A stretch of 64,000 nt of DNA from Alistipes dispar (GCF_006542685.1 NZ_AP019736.1:372001-436000); one strand, 5' to 3'; numbered from the stretch's first letter, positions 1 to 8,872 are shown. Numbers and translations are program-made. The notes: generated by a model from the sequence alone, not told the origin.

Positions 1-117
1 CCTTACACCGCCGTACCTCCGAAACCCGACTGCCGAAGCGGGTCTTGTCCGAAGCCTCCGTCAAGGCGGTTTTTTTTGGGGGGGGCTCCGATCTGTAAAC
101 GCGGCTCTGCCGCGAAC

Positions 118-153
118 GCTCCGGCAGCCGGTCGTGTGCAGCGACTCGGAAAA
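118..153 (+). repeat. 36-bp dyad motif, copy A (partner at 23888)
   Basis: These 36 bases match 23888-23923 at 32 positions. The core is an 11-bp dyad (CCGGCAGCCGG here, CCGACAGTCGG in the other copy), so two of the four differences are paired changes that keep the stem. It is followed in both by TCGTGTGCAGCG and then TCGGAAAA. In the intact copy it lies between an HU-like gene and a BRO-N gene; here no intact gene follows, which fits a decayed copy of the same element backbone. Confidence 0.5.
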
Positions 154-169
154 CCGACGGAGTGTAAAG

Positions 170-192
170 CAAGGTATGGCTGCCTTGTTTTT
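170..192 (+). terminator. possible rho-independent terminator
   Basis: CAAGG (170-174) pairs with CCTTG (183-187) and is followed by five T residues on the plus strand. The stem is short, so this is weak evidence. It lies just beyond the 3' end of the decayed minus-strand HTH gene. Confidence 0.3.
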
Positions 193-193
193 C

Positions 194-684
194 TCAGGCC
201 CGAAAGCCGGCTTCAGATTCGTACCCGCCTGCGCCGCTTCTGTGCTTCCTCGTGCCGTCCAGCCCAAAGCGGCGGGCGATCTGCGAGACGTTGTATTCGA
301 TGTAATCCATGCTGCTGCACGCCTCGACCGCCTCCTTGTATTCGGCACGGGTGGCAGGCTGCTGCCCTCGAAGCTGGCCGAGCCGGATAGTTCCGGCCTC
401 CTCCTTGTCGCATGAAATATCGTATCGTGCCAGCATCAGGTGCGGTGGTATTTGCAGATATGTCCCTTCAGCCCGGAAAGACTCACGCTGCACGTCCGGC
501 TGATTTCACAGCAGGAGAGGCGGGTCGAGCGATAGAGTTCGACGACCTCGCGGTATCGCTCCGTCGTCTTCGGTTGGGGATTCGGGATGCTGGAGCCTCC
601 GGTTGATATGATCGGTTCATTTTTCATCCTGTAAATAGTCTGGAGTTCTTGGGTAGAGCCGCGTATTATCCTCGTTGTTTCCAT
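194..684 (-). pseudogene. frameshifted two-HTH DNA-binding protein
   Basis: Two overlapping minus frames together read as one protein. The first frame (684 down to about 440) contains YREVVELYRSTRLSCCEISR followed by a GHICKYHR segment, which looks like a helix-turn-helix unit. The second frame picks up around 450 with LMLARYDISCDKEEAG and continues into a second, similar unit (YNVSQIARRFGLDGT). The overlap shows a single frameshift near 440-450. Such double-HTH proteins occur in Bacteroidetes mobile elements; I cannot name the family. A likely start is the internal Met at 627. Downstream of the second HTH the reading dissolves into low-complexity sequence, so the 3' end is also damaged. Function: DNA binding by inference only. 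Confidence 0.5.
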
Positions 685-699
685 CGGATAAGTACTTTT

Positions 700-1096
700 T
701 CTGCAGCGATTTTCAGAACTACTTGATCGGTAGCCTGTATGCCTTGAAATAGTTCAGATGTTCGTAGTAGGAGACGATTGCGGGGAGCATCTTCGTCTGC
801 CGCCGGGCAGGGGTGCGGCCTGCTCTGTCGGCAGCATCTCCGGTAAGCATACCCGCACGTCGGATGCCCGTTCCGGAACGGCACGAGTGCGGAATCGGCC
901 GCTATCGCATTGCGGCAGGGCAGACCGTTTCTGTCGATACAGCGGTAGGGGACGCTGGCATCGAAACCCGCATCCGTGCATATATCTCTCGCGCTGCGCT
1001 TCGTCGTATAGTATATGCCGACCCGACTTCGTCCCGGAAAATTTTGCCCTGACTGTTATCCGGATCGGTCGTAACCGCAATTCCCTGCGTATAGGG
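700..1096. other. stretch without an identifiable gene
   Basis: The minus strand holds short open stretches in all three frames (for example one reading PAIVSYYEHLNYFKAYRLP near 720-775) that suggest a decayed coding region. No frame stays open for a recognisable domain. I see no RNA gene or repeat here. Confidence 0.4.
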
Positions 1097-2269
1097 TCAG
1101 TAGGTCAGTCCGAATGCCCAGAGGGGTATCGTGTTGCGGTGCCCGTACTCGATGTCATCCTTCACGAGGTAGGCGTTCCCGATGTCGCGGATCTGCTTCT
1201 GCGTCTTGTTGCGGCCGCCCACCTCGAACGTGAGCCCGCCGATCCGGAAGTCGGCCACCGAAGAAGAAGTTATGGTCTGCGCCGGAGCCAACAACGAAAG
1301 GAATACCGTTTCGCGGACGTTGCCCACGTCGGGCGTCGTGTCCGAGAGGGCGTAGGCGAGGTTGGTGTTGTTCAGGTATATCTTGTCCACCTTGCCCAGC
1401 GCGCTGATCCCATGCGTGTCGTCGCGCAAAATATTGATAAGTTGCGCCTTTTCCAGATAAACCATCAGATCGGCCACCATGTTGCGGTTGATGTTCAGGT
1501 CGCGGGCCAGCTTCGAGTAATTGGGCTTGAAAGGAACGCTCTGCGCGACGATATAAAGCAGCTTTTTGAGCTTCTGAGCCGTGGAGGTCGTCATCTCGGC
1601 AAACGCGGGAATGTCGTTATCTACTACCTGATTGATGACGCTTAGCAACCGGAGGTAGTAACCGCTCTCCTGAAAATAGGGATAGTAGCCCTCCTTCAGG
1701 TACTCCTTGAACAGCGCCACGGGACGGTGTTCCGCATAGGGGAAGTCGATCTTGTTCTGTACGACCTGTTCGAGCGTATGGGCGGGAATACGGATGCCCT
1801 TGCCGATAGCCAGGTATTCCCGGAACGAGAGCCCCGGCAGGCGGTATTCCAGCTTGCGGCGGCTCAGGTCGGCCCCGCCCTTCTCCAGATCGAGGATGGA
1901 CGAACCCGTATAGCCCACGCGCAGCGTCGCATAGGTGTCGTAGATGTTCTTGATCTCGGTGGACCAGTTCTTATATTTGTGTATCTCGTCGATATAGAGC
2001 GCCTTGCCACCCTCCCGATAGAACTGTCCGGCCAGCTCCACGAGCGTATGCGTCGAGAAATAGAGGTCGTCGGCCGACACGTAAAGCGTGGCCGCCGCAT
2101 CTTCGTGCAGCTTGATGTGCTGCAATACGAGGGTCGATTTGCCGACGCCCCGCGCTCCGAGGATAGCCACAAGGCGGCTCTCCCACAAAATCTTGTCGTG
2201 AATGTCGCGCACATATTCGGTCGGCGTGTTCTGAAGCCGCGTCCGGAAGGTTCTTATCAAAGTATCCAT
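1097..2269 (-). CDS. AAA-type ATPase with DUF4143 C-terminal domain
   Basis: A 390-aa protein of the prokaryotic AAA_14/DUF4143 family, a widespread accessory ATPase group of unknown cellular role. Near the N-terminus is a P-loop (GARGVGKSTLVLQH), followed by a Walker B-like LYIDEIHKYKNW and a sensor-type GYTGSS. The second half, with SYYLRLLSVINQVVDNDIPAF-like helices and a winged-helix segment (LARDLNINRNMVADLMVYLEKA), ends in a nuclease-like EVGGRNK stretch, the usual DUF4143 arrangement. I chose the Met at 2269, not the longer frame from 2314, because a TATCTTTG promoter element lies at 2295-2302 inside that extension. The reading frame is intact although both neighbours are broken. Confidence 0.85.
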   Translation of the reverse strand: MDTLIRTFRTRLQNTPTEYVRDIHDKILWESRLVAILGARGVGKSTLVLQHIKLHEDAAATLYVSADDLYFSTHTLVELAGQFYREGGKALYIDEIHKYKNWSTEIKNIYDTYATLRVGYTGSSILDLEKGGADLSRRKLEYRLPGLSFREYLAIGKGIRIPAHTLEQVVQNKIDFPYAEHRPVALFKEYLKEGYYPYFQESGYYLRLLSVINQVVDNDIPAFAEMTTSTAQKLKKLLYIVAQSVPFKPNYSKLARDLNINRNMVADLMVYLEKAQLINILRDDTHGISALGKVDKIYLNNTNLAYALSDTTPDVGNVRETVFLSLLAPAQTITSSSVADFRIGGLTFEVGGRNKTQKQIRDIGNAYLVKDDIEYGHRNTIPLWAFGLTY

Positions 2270-2294
2270 ACTTACTTGCTTTGTCCGTTTTGCA

Positions 2295-2302
2295 CAAAGA
2301 TA
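2295..2302 (-). promoter_or_regulatory. Bacteroidetes -7 element for the AAA ATPase gene
   Basis: On the minus strand this reads TATCTTTG, matching TAnnTTTG. It lies 26 bp upstream of the chosen start codon, giving a 5' leader of roughly 20 nt. A TTG lies about 23 nt further upstream. Confidence 0.5.
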
Positions 2303-2429
2303 ACAAAATTGCACGATGTATAATGCAATTCCTATGCAAAAAAGATGGGTTTATACGGCAGCCTCGCTTCCGCATCCGACGGGACTGACTTTCCATGAAA
2401 AAGGGTTGCACTTTCGGAGCGATTCCAGT

Positions 2430-2545
2430 GGCAGCAGCTTGCACGGCACGGGGCGTCGCGCAGACGTCGGAGTTCCTTCGCTGCGATCTTCACGGCTTCG
2501 GCCTTGATACGGTCGTAGTTCACCCTGAACGTATTCTCCATGCGG
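2430..2545 (-). pseudogene. remnant of a MobC/TraG coupling protein C-terminus
   Basis: The peptide encoded from 2541 contains NYDRIKAEAVKIAAKELRRL, which lines up with the last 45 residues of the intact coupling protein at 21152-23167 (NYDRIKAEAAEIVDKELDRL). Further on, the matching residues (PCKLLP) are in another frame, so there is a frameshift. Nothing upstream in the same orientation corresponds to the rest of the gene. This is direct evidence for a second, destroyed copy of the same mobile-element backbone. Confidence 0.7.
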
Positions 2546-2631
2546 ACAAGACATTGCGGGACGCTACCTGATACGACCCGTCTTCATCTGCTGAGACAGC
2601 CCATGTTTCGAACCCGATTGTTTTATGAAAT

Positions 2632-2663
2632 CATCCCCGTCAAAAGTATTTTTGGCGGGGATG
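2632..2663 (-). terminator. hairpin ending the RiPP operon
   Basis: CATCCCCG (2632-2639) is exactly complementary to CGGGGATG (2656-2663). It lies 18 bp beyond the stop of the last peptide gene and marks the end of the minus-strand operon. The T-tract on the minus strand is poor. Confidence 0.55.
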
Positions 2664-2680
2664 AATTGCATTTTGGGAAA

Positions 2681-2905
2681 TTAGAATCTGTGAGTATGAC
2701 CCACCGTCCCCGGGCTTATCCTATTATTAAAATTGTTGGGAGGAGGATCATAATTGAATGAATAATTTCCTTCCGGCGGTTTGTTGACGATGGTGCTTTG
2801 CTGTTGATCGATATTACCGCCTGAAATCTCCCCGCTTTCCCTTCTTGAAATTCGATCAAAAAGGTTCTGCTGATCTTGTAGCGATAAATTGAATTTCTTT
2901 TTCAT
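2681..2905 (-). CDS. RiPP precursor peptide 3, GG leader, Cys-free core
   Basis: A 74-aa peptide. The N-terminal 30 or so residues are helical and charged and end in ESGEISGG, a double-glycine leader of the kind cut by C39 peptidases. The predicted core is about 44 residues, contains no cysteine, and is rich in Asn, Pro and aromatics (NYSFNYDPPPNNFNN), ending in VGHTHRF. It is the last gene of the operon, next to the retropepsin-like protease and the B12-binding radical SAM gene. Without Cys it cannot form thioethers; C-methylation, epimerisation or C-C crosslinks are possible chemistries. The assignment as a precursor is an inference from size, leader and context. Confidence 0.65.
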   Translation of the reverse strand: MKKKFNLSLQDQQNLFDRISRRESGEISGGNIDQQQSTIVNKPPEGNYSFNYDPPPNNFNNRISPGTVGHTHRF

Positions 2906-3013
2906 AGCAGTTTAAGTTTTAGTTTATTTGAATACTGTCTGAACTATTAAGGCTCCTTAAATTTTTAGTTATAAAAAATTATAGCTTTAATATACGGGAG
3001 CCCACCCCGTATA

Positions 3014-4282
3014 TCAATTTACGACAAAATACATTTCCTGAAAGTTGATCGTCAATTGTTTGAATTCAGCGGGAGGCAGTACACCCAATGTTCCGTCGAA
3101 GGGTATTCCCATCAACTGGGAATGGGGCATATCTTCGATCACATACAGGTTAGTCATCACACCCGTTTTATCCCCGATTGTCAGTTCCATTTGCGGCAGT
3201 ATGGCGTATTCGAGTACCGGGCTGTATCCGGTCGCGGTTTTCCCGCGTTTGCGTCCGTGTGCCTGCAACGGCGGAAGCCGGTCGCGATGCGCCTCATGGA
3301 ATTCCGGTTCGACGGACGATTTCGAGGCTCCCGTATCCCAAACCATCGTTGCGGGGATTCCGTCCAGTTCGACCCGAATGTAAGGCACTTTGTTGAGCAT
3401 CAGGTTCCGGGGAGCATCGGGCGAAGAGACTGTCCGGGATCTCAAATGCAATTTCCGAAGTTCGTAGTCCAGTTCGATTTCGGGGAAGAGTTGCAATATG
3501 TCGTTTCCGAGAATAAGACCGCAATCCGTAACGCCCGTATCTCCGAGCGGCAGAACCACGCACGGAACATGGACGAACACGGCTGTTCCCAATCGCAGAG
3601 TGTCGAGCAATGCGAGAGGACACCGCGTTTCGTTGAATCGGATCGAATCCGCCGACATGGGCAATTCCAACTGAGATGCCAACTGTTTATCGATGATCGT
3701 CATCTGACCTCCGGAGTCGAGCATCGCTCCGATTCGTTGCATGCCGCGGACGGCCGTGAATTTGATTTGTTCGTCTTCGACGCCGAACGGTATGTCGTAA
3801 TTCGCGTCGGCATCCGATATACCCATACGGGGCCACTGGGATTTCAGCCCGAAAAGGACGGCATTGGTCTCGAAAGCAGTCCGCGTCCCCTCGTCCATAT
3901 AGTCCCGGCCTTGCGCAAGCAAGCTCGTACAAATATCGTGGGCAGCTTTGAAGTGTCCGAGTTTCGCCAGATTGTCGGACATCATCCAGAACAATGAGAA
4001 AAAGTTGCCGCCCATTTGGGCGTTGTACTCATCGTACATGTGCTGGATTTTCTCGACGGCGCCCGCCGGATTGTTGAAATTATGGTCGAGCAGCGCCCCC
4101 GAGAACAGCCGCATGTAATCGCTCAGGCTGTCGGCACTCTGTTCATAACGGGCTCTCGTTTCGAACCAGTCGCTTCGGGAGATAGCCTCTCCGATTGCAT
4201 TGTCATACGGGTTTTCTTGGGCGGCCCCGATTTGCACCGGAAGGACTGCGAACAGCAGACCGATGATTTTACGAATAACCAT
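3014..4282 (-). CDS. secreted tandem retropepsin-like aspartyl protease
   Basis: A 422-aa protein starting with a signal peptide (MVIRKIIGLLFAVLPVQIGA, cut near AAQ-EN). After a helical N-terminal region come two retropepsin-like units. The first has AMLDSGGQMTIID and ends with ILGNDILQLFPEIELDY. The second has MVWDTGASKSSV and ends with a GTLG motif. Both catalytic Asp residues (DSG and DTG) are present, so the pair could form one active site, as in single-chain aspartyl proteases. The start at 4282 is preferred over 4324 because it gives a clean signal peptide 7 bp after the upstream stop codon. It sits between the B12 radical SAM gene and precursor 3. Likely periplasmic; cleavage of the mature peptide or immunity are both possible. 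Confidence 0.75.
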   Translation of the reverse strand: MVIRKIIGLLFAVLPVQIGAAQENPYDNAIGEAISRSDWFETRARYEQSADSLSDYMRLFSGALLDHNFNNPAGAVEKIQHMYDEYNAQMGGNFFSLFWMMSDNLAKLGHFKAAHDICTSLLAQGRDYMDEGTRTAFETNAVLFGLKSQWPRMGISDADANYDIPFGVEDEQIKFTAVRGMQRIGAMLDSGGQMTIIDKQLASQLELPMSADSIRFNETRCPLALLDTLRLGTAVFVHVPCVVLPLGDTGVTDCGLILGNDILQLFPEIELDYELRKLHLRSRTVSSPDAPRNLMLNKVPYIRVELDGIPATMVWDTGASKSSVEPEFHEAHRDRLPPLQAHGRKRGKTATGYSPVLEYAILPQMELTIGDKTGVMTNLYVIEDMPHSQLMGIPFDGTLGVLPPAEFKQLTINFQEMYFVVN

Positions 4283-4289
4283 GGCTTTA

Positions 4290-6167
4290 TCATTTTGAAG
4301 TGGATATATCGACGACAGAAACAATTTCCGAATAATCGCTGCTATGGAAAATCAGCCTTTCCGCAAACAACCCATCTATAATGGGAATGAGACTCTTTTC
4401 CTCGATATGGCATTCTTTGGCCAATTCAGCGAGTGAAATGACTTCCTCATTGGCTTTTTGCAATACGTTCCACTCCGTCGAATGCGTATCGAATTCCAAC
4501 TCATTTATCAGTGTTCCATTGCAGTATTCTTTATATATAGCCTTATCATCGTAGGAAACGAAAAGATAGGAATAATGCTGGCTTTTATAATAATGTTCGA
4601 TTTCTATAAATTTATCCCACAATAAATTCTGAGATAATTTCAGATGTTCAAGAAGGATGATCTTGGTCTCGGCCTGCAAGTAATTTCGTGGCAGAAGCAT
4701 AGACATCGGATTTTCAGCCCATCGGTATGGCAATTCGTCCTTTATCTTGTTATAATATGGACTGGACTTGATTACAGCTAATTGAGATATGTTATGCTTG
4801 AAAAAGTTTTCGGCATAAAAGAACCTTAAAAAATGCAGATTGTCAATGCTCTCGATTATATCGTCTTCCGTTTCTTCTATCAAGCCCCGTAAAACGTTCG
4901 CTCCGTTTACATGAATTCTGTACTTATAAGCGAACTTGATGAATAAGAGATTACTGGAAAATGTATTTTTCTTGTCGATCTTTCGTAAAAGATTGTCTGA
5001 AGGAGATTCATATCCGATTTGCACATGATTGAATCCAGCCAAAGCCATCTTCTTTACAATCCGTGCATTGACTCCGTGCGATATGATTTCACCTAAATCG
5101 ATGGATAATCGAGGATACTGCTCTCTGATTTCCATCAGTCCGTCAAGGAAAGCGTCGAAGCGAGCAAAGTCATTGTCGATAAGATCATTATCCAAAAACT
5201 GAATTCTGTAGATTCCGTACTTCTTAACCGAATCGGCGATTTCATCCAATGTGACGGCTATATCTTTTTTCCGGAATTTATAACCCATGTTTAAGTAGCA
5301 GAAATGACATTTCTTCCAATGGCAGCTTCTACTGTTTTCAAAAGATAACAATGCATATTGCTTGGGAACACCATAGCAGTCCATCTTATCGAAAAAATCG
5401 GAATAATCCGGCCGGAGGGCTTTAGACGATAAATCGGCGAACTCCATATTAGGTATTCGGGATGTCAGAATTTCGCCGTTTACCCTGTACGCTATGTTGC
5501 CTATCGAGGATAATTCATCCGTTTTATCCTCGGAAATTTTCTCAGTCAAATGAAGCAGCGGAATCTCGCCTTCGCCCCACATAGCGATATCGAATTGTGC
5601 GAAATTTTGCAAATAGGCAATCGCCGCTTCTTTGGTGCCGATGCCTCCGACAACGATTACTGCAGATGGATTTTTCTCTTTGATTTTTTCTGCGATAATA
5701 CTCGAACAAACCCATTGATACAAATTTACCTCCAGCCCGAAATACAGAATTTTGTCGAAATCGTATTTATCTATGATTTCATTCAACAGATCTTCGAACT
5801 TTTGAGCATATTGATGCATATGTTCATCCCAAAAATTAGGAGACATATTGATATACTGAGGTTTGATAGCCTTCAGCAAAACTTTCAGTCGATTATATGC
5901 ACAAGTGTCTTTATGTTTGATCGCCAAATAATTGTAGTACAGCAACAGATGTTCGGCTCCTTCATCTGCCAAAGTACCGTCACTCCACATAAATTCGTTC
6001 TGGAGCTTCCGCAAATAAAGGTTCCAATATTCGATGCGGACATTGTATCCGAAATTTTGGAGATAGGCTTTTAACACCGACATAGCCGGCGAAGGCATAT
6101 AAACATTTGCGGGTGGCGCCCATCCTAAAATGACTTGCTTTTTAGTTTTCTGTCCTTCATTCCCCAT
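4290..6167 (-). CDS. B12-binding domain radical SAM protein (RiPP maturase candidate)
   Basis: A 625-aa protein. Residues 1-220 form a Rossmann-like cobalamin-binding domain (WAPPANVYMPSPAMSVLKAY, then VIVVGGIGTKEAA and MWGEGEIP). The radical SAM domain follows, with its cluster motif CHWKKCHFC at about residue 280. The cysteine spacing is CX4CX2C, not the standard CX3CX2C. The C-terminal 150 residues resemble a winged helix. B12-radical SAM enzymes commonly C-methylate peptides or rearrange carbon skeletons. Its start overlaps the end of the TolC-like gene by 11 bp, so it is translated from the same transcript. It is AT-richer than the transporter genes next to it. Target: probably precursor 3, by neighbourhood. 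Confidence 0.8.
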   Translation of the reverse strand: MGNEGQKTKKQVILGWAPPANVYMPSPAMSVLKAYLQNFGYNVRIEYWNLYLRKLQNEFMWSDGTLADEGAEHLLLYYNYLAIKHKDTCAYNRLKVLLKAIKPQYINMSPNFWDEHMHQYAQKFEDLLNEIIDKYDFDKILYFGLEVNLYQWVCSSIIAEKIKEKNPSAVIVVGGIGTKEAAIAYLQNFAQFDIAMWGEGEIPLLHLTEKISEDKTDELSSIGNIAYRVNGEILTSRIPNMEFADLSSKALRPDYSDFFDKMDCYGVPKQYALLSFENSRSCHWKKCHFCYLNMGYKFRKKDIAVTLDEIADSVKKYGIYRIQFLDNDLIDNDFARFDAFLDGLMEIREQYPRLSIDLGEIISHGVNARIVKKMALAGFNHVQIGYESPSDNLLRKIDKKNTFSSNLLFIKFAYKYRIHVNGANVLRGLIEETEDDIIESIDNLHFLRFFYAENFFKHNISQLAVIKSSPYYNKIKDELPYRWAENPMSMLLPRNYLQAETKIILLEHLKLSQNLLWDKFIEIEHYYKSQHYSYLFVSYDDKAIYKEYCNGTLINELEFDTHSTEWNVLQKANEEVISLAELAKECHIEEKSLIPIIDGLFAERLIFHSSDYSEIVSVVDISTSK

Positions 6168-7521
6168 AGTCGTAGTTCGTATAATAGGTTAAAGTCTTTA
6201 TCTTGAACAGGTATTCGTACTTTGCCTGCAGGCGCTGCGATCGAGCTTTGACGGCGGCGCTTACGGCGGCGTTGTAGTCCGTTACCGTGGCGGCGCCGAG
6301 GTCGTACTTGCGTTCGATCTGCCGGGCGGCCTCCTCGGCCGAGGCGACGTACCGCTGCGCTCCGCGGTATCGCTCCCACGCCGTTCGGGCGTCGATGAGC
6401 GCCTGCGCAACCTCCTTCTCCACCTGTTTCTCGGCCGTTCGCAGGGCGTATTCGGCCTGCCGTATGGCGAGCTTCTGCCGCTGCACGTTCTTGCGGACCG
6501 TGAACTTCCCGAAAATCGGGATGTTGAGCGACAGCGACACATAGCTGCTCGCATTGTCCTTGTACTGCTCGAAAAACGGATAGGCCTCATACCGATAGGT
6601 GCCGTCGGTATTCCGGAACATCTTCTGCCGCACGTCGGAATAGCTCGACCCGTACCCGACCGAGAGCGAGAGCGTCGGCCAGTAGGCCGTGCGTGCGATC
6701 TGCAGGTCGCGGCGGGCCATGTCTATGCCCACGCGTGCCGCCTCCAGTTCGGGCAATTCCCGCGCGGCGTCGAACACTTCCGCCGGACTGTCCGCGATGC
6801 CGGAACGAGCCGGCACCCCGACATCGGGCGCAACGGTTCGGAAGGTCGTATAGTCGTCGATTTCGAGCAGTTGGCAGAGGTTCAGCCGTGCGATGTCGTA
6901 GGTGTTTCGCGCGGTCAGCACGTCGTTCTCCGCATCGGCTAATTGCGATCGGATCTGCAGCAGGTCGGCCGTCGTAACCTTGCGGGCCTCGACCTTCTTC
7001 GCCGTCTTCTCTTCCTGCATCCTCAGTTCCGCCACGACCTGTTCGGCGTCGCGGATCGTCTCCTCGGCACACAGGACCTCCAGATAATAGGCCGTAACGT
7101 TCATCCTCACGTCGTTGCGCATCTTCTCCACGGCGAGCAGCGACGACCGCAGATCGAGCTGCGCGCGTTTGAGGTTGTAGTAGTTCTTCAGCCCTCCGAA
7201 GAGCAGGATATTCGCCCCGAGCGAAGAGCTGTTGCCCGCCACGGTCTCGTTCTCCACGAATTCGTAGGTCGTCTCATCGAGCACGCGCCCCGTCGCGAGG
7301 GATGAACTGTTCGATACGGAGAGGTCGGGGGCATAGCTCCACTTCGATTCGGCGAGGGCGATGCGTTTCTCCGCGGCCGTGAGCTCCCGTGCTTTGATTT
7401 CGATATTGTGCTCGTAGGCATGCGCGATGCACTCTTCCAGCGTCCAGCGCCGCTCCTGTGCAAAGCCGGGCATGCAGGAGAGCAGCAGCAGGCCGAGCGG
7501 TACGATGTACGTTCGTCTCAT
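6157..7521 (-). CDS. TolC-family outer membrane efflux protein
   Basis: A 454-aa outer membrane channel subunit with a signal peptide (MRRTYIVPLGLLLLSCMPGF) followed by WTLEECIAHAYEHNIEIKA, the usual TolC/OEP start. Two long coiled-coil repeats follow (for example VEKMRNDVRMNVTAYYLEVL and LQIRSQLADAENDVLTARNT). The start at 7521 is set by the signal peptide and by the position 5 bp after the HlyD stop; the longer open frame upstream has no coding character. With the HlyD adaptor and the C39 ABC exporter it completes a type I-like export path for leader-cleaved peptides. The gene is clearly more GC-rich than the radical SAM genes. Confidence 0.9.
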   Translation of the reverse strand: MRRTYIVPLGLLLLSCMPGFAQERRWTLEECIAHAYEHNIEIKARELTAAEKRIALAESKWSYAPDLSVSNSSSLATGRVLDETTYEFVENETVAGNSSSLGANILLFGGLKNYYNLKRAQLDLRSSLLAVEKMRNDVRMNVTAYYLEVLCAEETIRDAEQVVAELRMQEEKTAKKVEARKVTTADLLQIRSQLADAENDVLTARNTYDIARLNLCQLLEIDDYTTFRTVAPDVGVPARSGIADSPAEVFDAARELPELEAARVGIDMARRDLQIARTAYWPTLSLSVGYGSSYSDVRQKMFRNTDGTYRYEAYPFFEQYKDNASSYVSLSLNIPIFGKFTVRKNVQRQKLAIRQAEYALRTAEKQVEKEVAQALIDARTAWERYRGAQRYVASAEEAARQIERKYDLGAATVTDYNAAVSAAVKARSQRLQAKYEYLFKIKTLTYYTNYDYGE

Positions 7522-7526
7522 ACGGC

Positions 7527-8837
7527 TTATCGGTTTTTGAAAAGCGAGACGACGGGCTGGATGAAGCGTTCGATCAACCGCATGTCTTCGGTTACGATCT
7601 CCGCCGTGCCGTCCATCCGCTGAATCATCGGCAGCTCGCGCCGGTACGACGTGGTCATGCCGTCGGGGAAGACGACCTCGGCGGTATAGGCGATGGCCGT
7701 GCCGCTCTGGGTCTGTATCTGTTCCGGTACGGCCGACAGCGAACGTATCCGCCCCCGCAGCACGCCGAACTCCATGTAGGGATAGCCGTTGAGCTTCACG
7801 TTCACCCCTTGGCCGACCTTTACTTTGCCGAAACCCGCCGAGGGAACCTGCAGGCGGCCGATAACTTCCGTCGCACCGTCCGGAACGATGCTCGCCAGTT
7901 TGTCGCCGACGGCGACGTGCTGGTTCTCGCTCCAATAGTTCACGAGCGTTACGCGTCCGGTGACCGGGGCCTCCAGCACATACTGCTGCCGCCATTGGGC
8001 GATCCGGGCCGCGAGCTGCTGGCGGCTCTGCTCCAGCGTCCGCTCGTATTCCGCCGTTTCGTTTTCCTGTTGGAGCGTCAGTTCCACGAGCTGCTGCTCC
8101 GACTGGATGATTTGCAGCTCGGTCGAGGTGAGCGTGGCGTCGAACCCCGCTTGGGCGTTCTGCTTCGAGAGGTAGTTCTGGGCCGTGGTTTCGTAGTCGG
8201 CGGCGGAGATCACGGCTTCGGCCAGAAGCAGCGAATCCCGCTCCAGCGTGCGGCGGCCGTAGTCGAGATCCTGCAGCAGCAGCGAACGTTGCCGTTCGAG
8301 TTTGGCGTAATACTCGCGGTTCTTGGCGATCTGTTCGCGCAGAAGCTCTTTTTTGCGGGCGATATTGTCCGTCGCAAGGTAGTGGCGGTAGTCGCGGCAG
8401 CGGCTTTGGAGGTCAGCGAAGGCGGATTGCAGCTCCCCGAGCGCATATTCTCCGTCGAGCCACGGACTGGCTGCGAGGGCGGCAGGCGCGAGCGTATCGG
8501 CGGCGAGAAGATGCTCCGAGAGACGCTCCACGTCCCGTCGCTCCGCGGCATTGTGCAGCACGGCGATGAGCTCTCCCCGTTCGACGAGCTCTTTGTCCTT
8601 TACGCAGAGCGTGTCGATAAGCCCGTCGTAGCGTGCCACCAGATCGGAGGGCGGATTGACGGTCGTGATGACCGCCGGAGCCTCGATCGTATCGGGGTAC
8701 TTAATAAAATAGCAGCCGACGATGATTCCTACAAAAATCAAAAACACGACCGTGATTCCCCAGCGTACCACCCATGACGGCGCACGACCCAGAATCGACT
8801 GGGCCTCGTCGCTGTAAAAATTCGTTCTTTGCGGCAT
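7527..8837 (-). CDS. HlyD-family periplasmic adaptor subunit
   Basis: A 436-aa membrane fusion protein. One N-terminal transmembrane helix (about residues 24-45, VVRWGITVVFLIFVGIIVGC) anchors it in the inner membrane. A split biotinyl-lipoyl domain flanks a long coiled-coil hairpin (residues about 90-290), and the barrel domain ends in IPVPSAGFGKVKVGQ-type sequence. Start at 8837 (MPQRTNFYSDEA) gives the normal short cytoplasmic tail; the open frame beyond it overlaps the radical SAM gene. It bridges the ABC exporter and the TolC protein. It stands 35 bp downstream of the radical SAM/SPASM gene. Confidence 0.9.
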   Translation of the reverse strand: MPQRTNFYSDEAQSILGRAPSWVVRWGITVVFLIFVGIIVGCYFIKYPDTIEAPAVITTVNPPSDLVARYDGLIDTLCVKDKELVERGELIAVLHNAAERRDVERLSEHLLAADTLAPAALAASPWLDGEYALGELQSAFADLQSRCRDYRHYLATDNIARKKELLREQIAKNREYYAKLERQRSLLLQDLDYGRRTLERDSLLLAEAVISAADYETTAQNYLSKQNAQAGFDATLTSTELQIIQSEQQLVELTLQQENETAEYERTLEQSRQQLAARIAQWRQQYVLEAPVTGRVTLVNYWSENQHVAVGDKLASIVPDGATEVIGRLQVPSAGFGKVKVGQGVNVKLNGYPYMEFGVLRGRIRSLSAVPEQIQTQSGTAIAYTAEVVFPDGMTTSYRRELPMIQRMDGTAEIVTEDMRLIERFIQPVVSLFKNR

Positions 8838-8872
8838 GTTATTTGAGTTTTGGCATCGTATATTGAAATAGA

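Noticed and set aside
61..85. T8 run after a GC-rich stretch as a terminator
   Set aside because: The possible stem (CCTCC with GGCGG) has a central mismatch and is too weak to call.
2604..2625. tRNA T-arm-like sequence (GGTTCGAAAC on the minus strand)
   Set aside because: No acceptor, D or anticodon arms can be folded around it, so it is not a tRNA gene or a clear tRNA-end attachment site.
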